From NCBI GenBank assembly GCA_021788565.1, contig JAJYKO010000449.1, forward strand, positions 1 through 5,535: a DNA stretch of 5,535 nucleotides, in the 5' to 3' direction. This document shows positions 1-5,348 of the stretch, one piece after another. Both the position numbers and the translations under genes were made by a program. Numbering within the stretch: position 1 is the first letter of the stretch; each line of letters opens with the position of its first letter. The notes under the pieces were generated by a model, which did no database searches, had not been told where the DNA came from, and worked only from the letters and a program-made list of their open reading frames with translations. Source of the DNA: Chloroflexota bacterium (lineage in GTDB: Bacteria; Chloroflexota; UBA6077).

Positions 1-411
1 GAAGAAGAAGAGGGCGGTCTCGATCCCCTCCCTGACTACTACAATGAAGGCCATCAGCGCGAGGGAGAATCCGGAGCCTGTTCGCAGAGCCGTCTCAACC
101 TTCTCGTGGAGCCCAGCCTTGATGCCCGAGGACTGGTGCCTCATCCAAACGACCATGTAGGTGAGCATCGCCACGGCCAGTAGCATCACGCTGCCCTCGA
201 AGATCTGCTCCGCGGTCCCTCCCAGTTCGGCTACCGTGAAGAAGATGCCGACTGCTACGATCATGCTAACCAGGATCGCGACTCCCGCGCCCGTCCATAT
301 CTGGAGCGATCGATGCCCGTTACCTGTCCTGGCCAGGTACGCCATCACTATTCCGAGGATGAGGGCAGCCTCCAGTCCTTCCCTCAGGGTGATGAGCAGC
401 GGTGCTAACAT
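1..411 (-). CDS. FTR1/EfeU-family iron permease, N-terminal part (C-terminus beyond window)
   Basis: Integral membrane permease that in this family (yeast Ftr1, bacterial EfeU) moves ferric iron, usually after oxidation of ferrous iron outside the membrane. Seen: 137 residues from an ATG at 411, with the family signature REGLE at residues 10-14 inside the first hydrophobic helix and a second REGIE at 127-131. Hydrophobic segments lie at about 4-26, 42-60, 73-90 and 115-136, with an EGSVML stretch at 72-77. The glutamates of the REGxE motifs are the known iron-binding residues. The start is supported by a GGGA run 8 bases upstream and by the first REGxE lying where the family has it. The frame runs off the window edge, so about half of the usual 270-290 residues is visible. 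It is divergent from a DtxR-family regulator with candidate iron boxes between them, so iron-repressed expression is likely. Whether EfeO/EfeB-type partners follow cannot be seen. Confidence 0.93.
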   Translation of the reverse strand, partial: MLAPLLITLREGLEAALILGIVMAYLARTGNGHRSLQIWTGAGVAILVSMIVAVGIFFTVAELGGTAEQIFEGSVMLLAVAMLTYMVVWMRHQSSGIKAGLHEKVETALRTGSGFSLALMAFIVVVREGIETALFFF

Positions 412-417
412 GTCGCA

Positions 418-447
418 GTCCCTTTCCGTCCCTTTCCCGTCCGTCCC
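418..447 (-). repeat. Tandem C-rich repeat; G-quadruplex-type motif just upstream of the permease start
   Basis: On the plus strand GTCCCTTTCC occurs twice in perfect tandem (418-427, 428-437) and is followed by further CGTCC units. Read on the minus strand (the mRNA sense of the permease) it gives four GGG runs at 447-445, 438-436, 432-430 and 422-420 with loops of 6, 3 and 7. This meets the usual G3N1-7 quadruplex pattern. It ends 8 bases before the permease ATG and overlaps its purine-rich ribosome binding site, so folding could limit translation. The pattern is directly visible; the regulatory role is inferred. Confidence 0.55.
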
Positions 448-528
448 TACTCGGCCGGCGCGACCTTCGATGGACTCTCCGAGGCGAGCGAGGGCCGGTG
501 CGCGACGCTCTTCGGTATGTGGCAAAAA

Positions 529-547
529 TGATACTAGGCTAATCGCG
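529..547. promoter_or_regulatory. Candidate DtxR/IdeR-type operator 1 (weaker)
   Basis: Compared with the IdeR consensus TWAGGTWAGSCTWACCTWA, this 19-mer matches 11 of 19, with the whole central core TAGGCTAA intact (535-542) and poor outer arms. It shares TAGGCTA with operator 2, 18 bp further on in the same orientation. Its position between the divergent iron permease and the DtxR-family gene makes autoregulation and permease control plausible. Alone the match would be weak; the paired context raises it. Confidence 0.4.
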
Positions 548-551
548 TGAC

Positions 552-570
552 TTAGGCTATACTAACCATC
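552..570. promoter_or_regulatory. Candidate DtxR/IdeR-type operator 2 (stronger)
   Basis: The stretch TTAGGCTATACTAACC (552-567) matches the DtxR consensus TTAGGTTAGCCTAACCTAA at 13 of 19 positions, including the left arm TTAGG and the right arm CTAACC. It lies immediately downstream of a TTGACA hexamer facing the permease, so a bound repressor would cover that promoter's spacer and -10 region. It also contains TATACT (558-563), a good -10 hexamer for the rightward gene. The regulator encoded 96 bp away is the obvious ligand. The match is seen; binding is inferred. Confidence 0.6.
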
Positions 571-582
571 GGCTCCTGTCAA
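554..582 (-). promoter_or_regulatory. Candidate sigma70-type promoter for the iron permease
   Basis: On the minus strand a perfect TTGACA lies at 582-577. Downstream are TATAGC (561-556, spacing 15) and TAGCCT (559-554, spacing 17), neither an ideal -10. The promoter points to the permease ATG at 411, giving a leader of about 135 bases. The stronger DtxR-like box sits between and over these elements. The -35 is convincing, the -10 only moderate. Confidence 0.4.
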
Positions 583-665
583 GCGATTTTTGCTTTCCAT
601 GCGCTCGTTCGTAACGGCAGCATCTATCATTGGATCGCCGGCTCGGACACTACGGGAGGAAGATC

Positions 666-1340
666 TTGGCGACGCCGGCCATTGAGGAGTACCTCGAGGC
701 TATCTACATCATCGGCACGGAAAGGCCGCCGGTGAAGAGCGCCCGCGTGGCAGAGGTGATGGGTGTCTCCGCTCCCACGATGACCGACACCGTGAGGCGG
801 CTCGCCCAGCAGGGATACATCTCGATGGGGGAGGGCAAAGCCCTCCTGCTAACCGAAAAGGGGAGACAGGCGGCGGAGGCGCTCGTCCGCCGTCACAGGC
901 TGTCGGAACGGTGGCTGGTAGACGTCCTCGGAATGGACTGGTCGAAGGTTCACGACGAGGCGTGCAAGCTGGAGCACGCCCTGTCTCCCGAGGTTGAAGA
1001 ACGATTGGCGAGTTTCCTCAACAACCCCTCCACCTGCCCGCACGGCAACCCGATCCCCGGCGCTCGCGACACGGCGCCGGCGGGAACCCTCCTCAGCGAG
1101 GCGAGAACGGGTGAGGAAGCCACCCTGCTCAGGATTTCATCGGCCGGCGAAAAGAACCCTCAGTTCCTGGACTACCTTAAGCAGAAAGGCCTGGTCCCCG
1201 GGGCGCGCTTCAAGGTGGTAGAGGTCGCCCCATGGAAAGGACTCATCCGCGTTGCGGTCGGAGACTCGGTGGTGCCCATAGGCATCGATTCGGCCTCCCA
1301 GCTCTGGGTCGAGCAAGAGCGCCGGACCGCGCACCCCTAA
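666..1340 (+). CDS. DtxR-family metal-dependent transcriptional regulator (iron-type likely)
   Basis: Cytoplasmic repressor that binds DNA when loaded with divalent metal, typically Fe2+ or Mn2+. Seen in 224 residues: winged helix-turn-helix at about 4-66 (helices around 25-48), dimerisation and metal-binding region at about 67-135 with the family stretch CPHGNPIP (124-131), and a C-terminal FeoA/SH3-like domain at about 149-217. DtxR ligands align with constant offset: His77, Glu81, His96, Cys100, Glu103 and His104 match DtxR His79, Glu83, His98, Cys102, Glu105 and His106. Cys100 favours iron, because MntR has Glu there; Glu8, however, replaces DtxR Met10 and resembles MntR Asp8. I chose the TTG at 666 because GGGAGGA (654-660) lies 5 bases before it and the protein then begins ATPAIEEYLEAIY, as relatives do; a TTG at 630 would add 12 residues without such a site. 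Divergent from the iron permease, which is its likely target together with its own promoter. Confidence 0.93.
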   Translation: MATPAIEEYLEAIYIIGTERPPVKSARVAEVMGVSAPTMTDTVRRLAQQGYISMGEGKALLLTEKGRQAAEALVRRHRLSERWLVDVLGMDWSKVHDEACKLEHALSPEVEERLASFLNNPSTCPHGNPIPGARDTAPAGTLLSEARTGEEATLLRISSAGEKNPQFLDYLKQKGLVPGARFKVVEVAPWKGLIRVAVGDSVVPIGIDSASQLWVEQERRTAHP

Positions 1341-1398
1341 GCAGGTCGACGTAGTAACATCGTGGAAAGCGGGTCCAGGGTGCAGTGCCTGGCGGTGG

Positions 1399-1413
1399 GT
1401 GGGGTGTCCCCAC
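1399..1413 (+). terminator. Hairpin after the DtxR-family gene, possible terminator
   Basis: GTGGGG (1399-1404) and CCCCAC (1408-1413) pair perfectly around a TGT loop, 59 bases after the regulator stop codon. No T-run follows, only ACAAATCT, so it is not a classic intrinsic terminator. Placement in a convergent gap supports a termination or 3'-end role. Confidence 0.35.
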
Positions 1414-1445
1414 AAATCTACGAACTACCTATGTAAGAGTGCTTA

Positions 1446-1479
1446 GGCCGGCAGACCGGCCCGGACCGCCGGCGCCGGC
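1446..1479. terminator. Paired GC-rich palindromes in the convergent gap, possible bidirectional terminator
   Basis: GGCCGG/CCGGCC form a 6-bp stem around CAGA (1446-1461), followed at 1468-1479 by the perfect 12-bp palindrome GCCGGCGCCGGC. They lie 26 bases beyond the VOC gene stop on its transcribed strand and also downstream of the regulator. Neither side has a T-run. They may stop transcripts from both sides or be a GC-rich intergenic repeat unit. Confidence 0.35.
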
Positions 1480-1504
1480 CGCTTACCCACCAGCTCCATT
1501 CCAG

Positions 1505-1885
1505 TCACCACTGCCGCAGTTCGATGGACAGCCCGTCAGGATCCTTGATCTCGGCCCTCTTCGACTTGCCCGTGCTCGACGGGCTCTTGGAGATCTCCAC
1601 CCCCTTGCCCTTCAGGTACTCGACGGCTCTATCCATGTCCTCAACCTCAAGGGCTATCATCCGGTAGCCTGCTTGCCACGGATCGGACGGTGCGGGCCGT
1701 GGATCTGTCACGGACATCAGCTCCACTACGGTCCCGCCCAATTCCAGGTAGGCGATCTCCTCCAGCGGCGACTGGTCGATCCTCAGCCTCTCCATCACCG
1801 TGAAGCCCAGGACGCGTGTGTAGAAATCCATGCTCCTCGTGAAGTCCTGCGAAACAATCTCGACGTGGTCGATCCTCTTGAACAT
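1505..1885 (-). CDS. VOC-superfamily protein (glyoxalase/bleomycin-resistance/dioxygenase fold)
   Basis: Small cytoplasmic protein of 126 residues with two beta-alpha-beta-beta-beta modules, about 4-58 and 73-125, the usual size for single-domain VOC proteins. Seen: opening MFKRIDHVEIVSQDFTRSMD and the FYTRVLGF motif (21-28), which are typical; the second module has ALEVEDMDRAVEYLKGKGVEI and ends in KDPDGLSIEL. Metal ligand positions seen are His7, Glu55 and Glu122. The fourth, normally His at the start of the second module, is Met76, so metal binding may be altered. Such proteins include glyoxalase I, methylmalonyl-CoA epimerase, dioxygenases and antibiotic-binding proteins, and the substrate cannot be told. 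The ATG at 1885 has GGGAG 5 bases upstream and gives the canonical N-terminus; longer in-frame extensions are not family-like. It converges with the DtxR-family gene and is divergent from the cupredoxin, so it is probably monocistronic. Confidence 0.88.
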   Translation of the reverse strand: MFKRIDHVEIVSQDFTRSMDFYTRVLGFTVMERLRIDQSPLEEIAYLELGGTVVELMSVTDPRPAPSDPWQAGYRMIALEVEDMDRAVEYLKGKGVEISKSPSSTGKSKRAEIKDPDGLSIELRQW

Positions 1886-2027
1886 GACGCTCCCTTCCAA
1901 CCAGTTTGTTGTCTTGCCGATGGAACCGGAGCGCAGCCAGGGCACGAGCGCCCCGAGATGCCCCGGGCCGGAACCGGTTAGATCGGCCGCCGTATTGTAC
2001 CTGACTCGCCGCCATCCTTTAACCAGG

Positions 2028-2075
2028 CCGTCCCCCACTCCCTCCGTCCCCCACTCCCCCCGTCTCCCCGTCCCT
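2028..2075. repeat. Three tandem 16-bp C-rich repeats, strong G-quadruplex potential on the minus strand
   Basis: Units are CCGTCCCCCACTCCCT (2028-2043), CCGTCCCCCACTCCCC (2044-2059) and the diverged CCGTCTCCCCGTCCCT (2060-2075). The minus strand therefore carries six G-runs of 3 to 6 bases separated by loops of 2 to 5. The shared CCGTCCC unit resembles the shorter array at 418-447, so both may belong to one genome-wide family of intergenic microrepeats. Confidence 0.7.
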
Positions 2076-2087
2076 CTCACCCGATGG

Positions 2088-2138
2088 CCCAAGGTCGCTG
2101 GACCAAGGTAGGCTCCAGGTTGACCACCTTCGCCCATT
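2088..2138 (+). repeat. Dispersed 51-bp intergenic element, copy 1
   Basis: The left block 2088-2109 matches 5078-5099 at 17 of 22 bases, and the right block 2124-2138 matches 5114-5128 at 14 of 15 (CCACCTTCGyCCATT). The 14-bp middle has the same length in both copies but no aligned identity. The left block contains CCAAGGT twice, 14 bp apart. It lies 78 bp before the cupredoxin start. It may be a mobile intergenic repeat or a shared regulatory site; the sequence does not decide. Confidence 0.45.
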
Positions 2139-2215
2139 ATGGGCCAGATCCTGATCCAGCTATCCTCTCAACAGTCGTACCAGAACTCGTAACACACAGG
2201 AAGGGGATACACATC

Positions 2216-2736
2216 GTGACAGGATTTTACACACCAGTTCCGCTCACCATTCGGCGTATGATCTTGAGTCTCGCGGCTGTCGCGGCCCTCGGCCTCTTGA
2301 CCACCGCTTGTGCTGGCTCGGGGTACGGCTCAGCAGCGCCGACCCAGGCCCCGCCGGCCGTTCAGGGCACGACTCCTCAAGCAGCTCCCGCGTACGGCGC
2401 ACCGGCAGCAGGGCTTCCCCTGCTTCGTCGGCCCCCGCGGCTTCCGCGGGCACAGCTACCGCACAGTCCGTCCAAGCAACGCTCACAGAGTTCACCATCA
2501 CCCTTAGCTCATCGACACTGAAGGCCGGACACGTTCAATTCACCGCGATGAACACGGGCAAGTTCCCCCATGGCCTGGAGATCGCCGGCCAGGGGATCGA
2601 TCAGAAGACCCAGACCATCAGCCCGGGCCAGTCGGCCACCCTGGACGTGGACCTGACGCCGGGGAAGTACGAAGTGTGGTGCCCGGTGGATTCCCACAAG
2701 GAACGCGGCATGGACACCAGCATCGCCGTTCAGTAG
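2216..2736 (+). CDS. Lipoprotein cupredoxin (type-1 copper), interrupted by a one-base frameshift
   Basis: Predicted extracytoplasmic, lipid-anchored blue-copper electron carrier of 173 residues once one base is restored. The GTG at 2216 has AGGAAGGGG 9 bases upstream. Residues 13-31 form RR plus a hydrophobic segment ending in the lipobox-like TTAC with Cys32; a later ATG at 2258 also reads into this signal. An Ala/Pro/Gly/Thr linker follows to about residue 83, then a cupredoxin domain to 173. Copper ligands appear as His119 (FPHGLEI), Cys156, His161 and Met166 in a C-x4-H-x4-M loop, complete for a type-1 site. The signal peptide and copper domain are in different frames; adding one G to GGG at 2411-2413 joins the linker smoothly (GAPAAG then ASPASSAP). 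The exact site is uncertain because the linker is low-complexity. It converges with the response regulator. Its redox partner is unknown. Confidence 0.82.
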
Positions 2737-2749
2737 CGCACAACCAGTT

Positions 2750-2775
2750 CCACCGGGAGGCCATCCTCCCGGTGG
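2750..2775. terminator. Perfect 11-bp hairpin between convergent genes, likely bidirectional terminator
   Basis: CCACCGGGAGG (2750-2760) pairs fully with CCTCCCGGTGG (2765-2775) around the loop CCAT. It lies 13 bases after the cupredoxin stop and 13 bases after the response regulator stop on the opposite strand, the ideal place for a shared terminator. There is no T-run on either side, so termination may be factor-assisted, or the stem may protect 3' ends. Confidence 0.7.
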
Positions 2776-2788
2776 ACCCTCTCAATCA

Positions 2789-3447
2789 CTACTCGCTCCT
2801 CCGCTTCTGCGCCAGCAGCGCCGCCTCCACACGGTTGCGCACCTGGAGCTTCTGCAGGATGTTGGTCATGTAATGCTTCACCGTCTTCTCGGTCAGATAT
2901 AGCCTCTGGCCGATCTCCTTGTTGCTCTGGCCTTCGGAAAGTAGCTGGATGATCTCCTGCTCCCGTTCCGTCAGCTCGTCTACATGACGCGCCGGAACAC
3001 TCAGTTTCTGCACTGAGCTGGCCATGTCCAGTAACACGTGGGCCGCGAGGCTCGGAGTCACGTAGACCTCCCCCGCGTTCACCGCACGCAGGATCTCGGC
3101 CATTTCGCCGGCCGACACCCCTTTCAGAACGTACGCCCGAGCACCCGCTTTCAACGCCGCGAGGACGTCGTCGTCGTCCTCGGAGGCCGTGAGGATGACG
3201 ATCCTCACCACCGGGCAGCATTCTGCGATAGCCTGAGCCGCCTGAAATCCGCCACCTGGCATCTTTATGTCGAGCATCATGACGTCCGGCAGCAGGTCGC
3301 GGGCCAGCCGTAGCGCGTCGTCCATCGTTGCGCCCTCGCCTACCACCTCCAGGTCCGGCACCCCCGCCAGCGCGTGCACCACCCCCTCGCGGAACATCGG
3401 GTTTCGTCCACGACTGCCACTTGGATCCTACTGTCGCCAATGCCCAT
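2789..3447 (-). CDS. NarL/FixJ-family response regulator (REC + LuxR-type HTH), with apparent one-base deletion near the N-terminus
   Basis: DNA-binding output partner of the adjacent kinase. Restored length is 219 residues, normal for the family. REC domain about 8-125: acidic pair Asp14-Glu15, phosphoacceptor Asp60 (MMLDIKMP), Thr87 and Lys109. LuxR-type HTH about 157-214, with ELTEREQEI and the recognition helix TEKTVKHYMTNILQKL (186-201). The ATG at 3447 overlaps the kinase end by 20 bp and has AGGTGAGG directly before it, suggesting translational coupling. From this ATG the frame gives MGIGDSRIQVAVVDE, then leaves frame; MFREGVV continues one frame away. Adding one base in the AAACCC run (plus strand 3399-3404) gives VVDE-N/T-PMFREG, as expected in this family. 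Without repair only a 202-residue piece from 3397, lacking beta-1 and the acidic pocket, is readable. It ends in tandem stops TAG TGA. Its target genes are not evident. Confidence 0.88.
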
Positions 3448-4926
3448 CCTCACCTATCGATTTCATCTCCGCATCCTCGACGCCCTTCACAGGGAGGGTT
3501 GCCAGCACCCTCGTTCCCCTCCCCGGCGCCGCATCCACCCGGAAGTTCCCCTCCAGGCTCTCCACCCGCTCGCGCATGATGGTCAGGCCCAGGTGCTGTC
3601 CGACGCCCGGAACCGCCTTCCAAACGAAGCCGGGCCCACCGTCGGAGACCTCCACTTCCAGCTGCGCCCCGCTGCTCTCCACGCACACTCGCTGGTCCAC
3701 GCCGCCGCCGTGCCTGTAGGCGTTGCTGAGAGCTTCCTGGATCAGCCGGTACAGAGTAATCTTCACCGGCAACGTTGCCTGCTCTGGGAGCTCCCCAAGC
3801 CTCAGTTCCACGCGAGATATCGTCCTGCGCTCATGGGCACGGACCGCCCGTCCAACAGTCTGGGCGACGGTCAGGCCCTCGATCTCCGGCAGTCGCATGC
3901 CGGTCGAGATAGAGCGGATGTCCTGCAGGGCACGGCCCAACGACGCCTGGATGGTGTCCACCTCGTCCATTGCGCCGCCGTTCTTTCGGTCGGTGCCCTT
4001 GTCAGGAAGGGCCACGATCTCGCTCCTCAGACTGTCCAGCCGCAGCAGCGACAGGCTCAGGTCCTGGGCAGGGCCGTCGTGGAGCTCGGAGCTGACCCGA
4101 CGCAGGAACTGCTCGTTCAGCTCGGTCGCACGCCTCGCTGCCCGACGGACCCTCTCGCTCAGTTCCTCGTTCTGGGCCACCAGGCTCGTCAGACTGTCCA
4201 CTTTCTCACGAAGATCTACCTGCTGACAGCCAATAGTGTCGCTCCCCCTGCGCACGATCCCGGTCAGAAGCAGGTAGGTGGCGAGGGTCGCCAGACCCAC
4301 TGCCAGCCAACTCCGCCTCTGTGCGTCTGAGATCTCCAGGTCCAGCTCTGCTGGAGACTGGTAGAACTCCGCCACGGCGATGATCTCGCTGCTGCCCTCC
4401 TGGTGTATCGGGCTGTAGGTCTCTAGGAGGTGACTGAACTGAGCGCGCTCGCCGACGTTCTCCGCTTCCTCCAGGTCGCTGATCCTTGAGGATACTTCGC
4501 CCTGCCATGCATGCGCGAGCCCTCCCTGGACTGGGAAGGTCTGGCCAACGATGGCTGGCTCCGTGCTGTACAGCACGCGACCTCCCCGACCCAACGCTTG
4601 AAAGCCACGATCTGGCGGCCGAGAGGCGTGTTCCCAAGCACCCCGTCAAGCGTCGCGATCTGTTCGGGGGCGAGCGAGTTGCTCGGGCTGGGGTTCTGAA
4701 TCACCGGAGCTACGAAACTGTCCACGTACAGCGCGGTGGTGGCTCCAGTGCGATGGATCACGCCGTCCGCTATCGCCTGGCCAACCCAGATGCCCACACC
4801 GATCATCGCTCCGACCAGAATGACGAGACTGGCCAGCATGAACTGTTGGGCCAGATTCAACTGTCTCCAGGGACCGAACAGCCGCTCCGACATCGCCGCA
4901 CCCCACGAGATACGTTGGAGGAACAT
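3428..4926 (-). CDS. Membrane sensor histidine kinase (HisKA_3 + HATPase), NarL-system type, with apparent one-base deletion
   Basis: Restored length 499 residues. Seen in order: TM1 about 29-50; an extracytoplasmic sensor region of about 155 residues (51-207) ending in FYQSPAELD; TM2 about 208-225; a coiled-coil-like linker 235-275; a HisKA_3 dimerisation domain with phospho-acceptor His283 in LHDGPAQD; and an HATPase domain with N-box EALSNAYRH (Asn402), DGGPGF (429-434), a GLTIM segment (447-451) and a final GRGTRVLATLP. It phosphorylates the regulator that overlaps its 3' end. The signal is unknown; the sensor resembles two-helix membrane sensors with no recognisable ligand site. The N-terminal 112 residues (to FKRW) and the rest (GRGGRVLYSTEP onward) are in different frames. 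Adding one G to the run at 4590-4592, or at 4584-4587 on the plus strand, joins them without other change. The start may be the ATG at 4926 or at 4893 (MSERLFGPW), each with a modest purine-rich site. Confidence 0.88.
4562..4577. other. Perfect 16-bp palindrome inside the kinase gene
   Basis: CGTGCTGTACAGCACG is self-complementary over 16 bp. It codes for the RVLYST part of the sensor region and lies 7 to 15 bp from the likely lost base. It might be an operator, but its place within coding sequence makes chance, or a local sequencing or assembly problem, more likely. Confidence 0.4.
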
Positions 4927-5077
4927 ACAGCCCTTTAGAAAGCAAGCGCTGGACCAGAGAGCGCGACTCGCTCTCCACTGGCATCTCTGTTCCTGGTGGC
5001 AGCATGTCGCGTCCGGGCTTCAACGGCATCGGGCCATGGTGCCCGTTCATAACGGACCTAAGGCGGTCGGGCGAGGG

Positions 5078-5128
5078 CCAAAGGTATACGGACCAAGGTC
5101 AAGGGTGAAGACGCCACCTTCGTCCATT
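5078..5128 (+). repeat. Dispersed 51-bp intergenic element, copy 2
   Basis: Same orientation and spacing as the copy at 2088-2138: GGACCAAGGT in the left block and CCACCTTCGTCCATT on the right. No similarity is seen outside the two blocks. Here it has no evident downstream gene start within 200 bp, which argues for a repeat family rather than a promoter element. Confidence 0.45.
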
Positions 5129-5211
5129 CCGGAGGGCGTTGCGCGCTGCTAACCTGCTGGATGGCAGAGAACCATGGCCTGGTGGTTTGTCACAGAGGAA
5201 TCGACATCGGC

Positions 5212-5315
5212 TGTCATGCTGAGCACTTGAGGCGAGCGAGCACAGCCTCAAGGCCCGAAGGGCAGCGAAGCATCTCCACGTTGGAGAGATCCTTCGCTCC
5301 CCGCTCGGGATGACA
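5212..5315. repeat. 104-bp nested-hairpin intergenic repeat (MITE-like palindrome)
   Basis: Outer arms TGTCATGCTGAGC (5212-5224) and GCTCGGGATGACA (5303-5315) are complementary at 11 of 13. Inside are CTTGAGGC/GCCTCAAG (5226-5233, 5245-5252), GCCC-GAA-GGGC (5253-5263), and AGCGAAGCATCTC against GAGATCCTTCGCT (5264-5276, 5286-5298; 12 of 13) with CTCC/GGAG at its tip. The whole could fold like a cloverleaf. Palindromic repeats with GTCATGCTGAGC-type ends and GAAGCATCTC cores are familiar intergenic repeats in several bacterial phyla (recalled, not searched). No transposase is present. Confidence 0.75.
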
Positions 5316-5348
5316 CCAATCACATCGTGAGTGACGGAGCACTGTTAG

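Larger units (their letters stand above)
1886..2215. other. 330-bp divergent intergenic region (VOC / cupredoxin)
   Basis: No gene is supported here. On the minus strand TACAAT at 1999-1994, with a poor -35 (TTAAAG at 2022-2017, 17-bp spacing), is a possible VOC promoter. The middle holds three C-rich 16-bp repeats, followed by a 51-bp element that recurs near 5100. The last part leads to the cupredoxin start and ends in a strong ribosome binding site, AGGAAGGGG at 2198-2206. I could not find a convincing plus-strand promoter, although TTGACC lies at 2120-2125. Confidence 0.5.

Noticed and set aside
161..550. Open frame of 129 codons on the plus strand
   Set aside because: It is antisense to the permease and its promoter region, has a Ser/Pro/Arg-rich composition typical of a shadow frame, and the opposite strand has clear REGxE motifs.
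630..665. Longer start for the DtxR-family regulator at TTG 630
   Set aside because: The 12 extra residues are not family-like, and the best ribosome binding site (654-660) lies inside that extension and serves the TTG at 666.
1385..1981. Plus-strand open frame of 198 codons
   Set aside because: Antisense to the VOC gene, with no recognisable domain and no good start context.
2028..2075. CRISPR array
   Set aside because: Units are 16 bp in direct tandem with no spacers and no cas genes nearby.
2411..2413. Programmed frameshifting in the cupredoxin
   Set aside because: There is no long slippery run or obvious stimulating structure, and two neighbouring genes show the same kind of one-base loss, which fits sequence error better.
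2730..3440. Minus-strand open frame of 236 codons overlapping the response regulator
   Set aside because: Gly/Arg-rich, motif-free translation in another frame of the response regulator region; the REC and HTH motifs lie in a different frame.
3374..4330. Long plus-strand open frame of 318 codons
   Set aside because: It lies antisense to the histidine kinase, whose motifs are unambiguous; long antisense frames are common in GC-rich DNA.
5212..5315. tRNA or other structured RNA gene, because of the cloverleaf-like fold
   Set aside because: There are no tRNA arms of the right lengths, no T-loop sequence and no acceptor/CCA arrangement; the end sequences match a known style of intergenic palindromic repeat instead.
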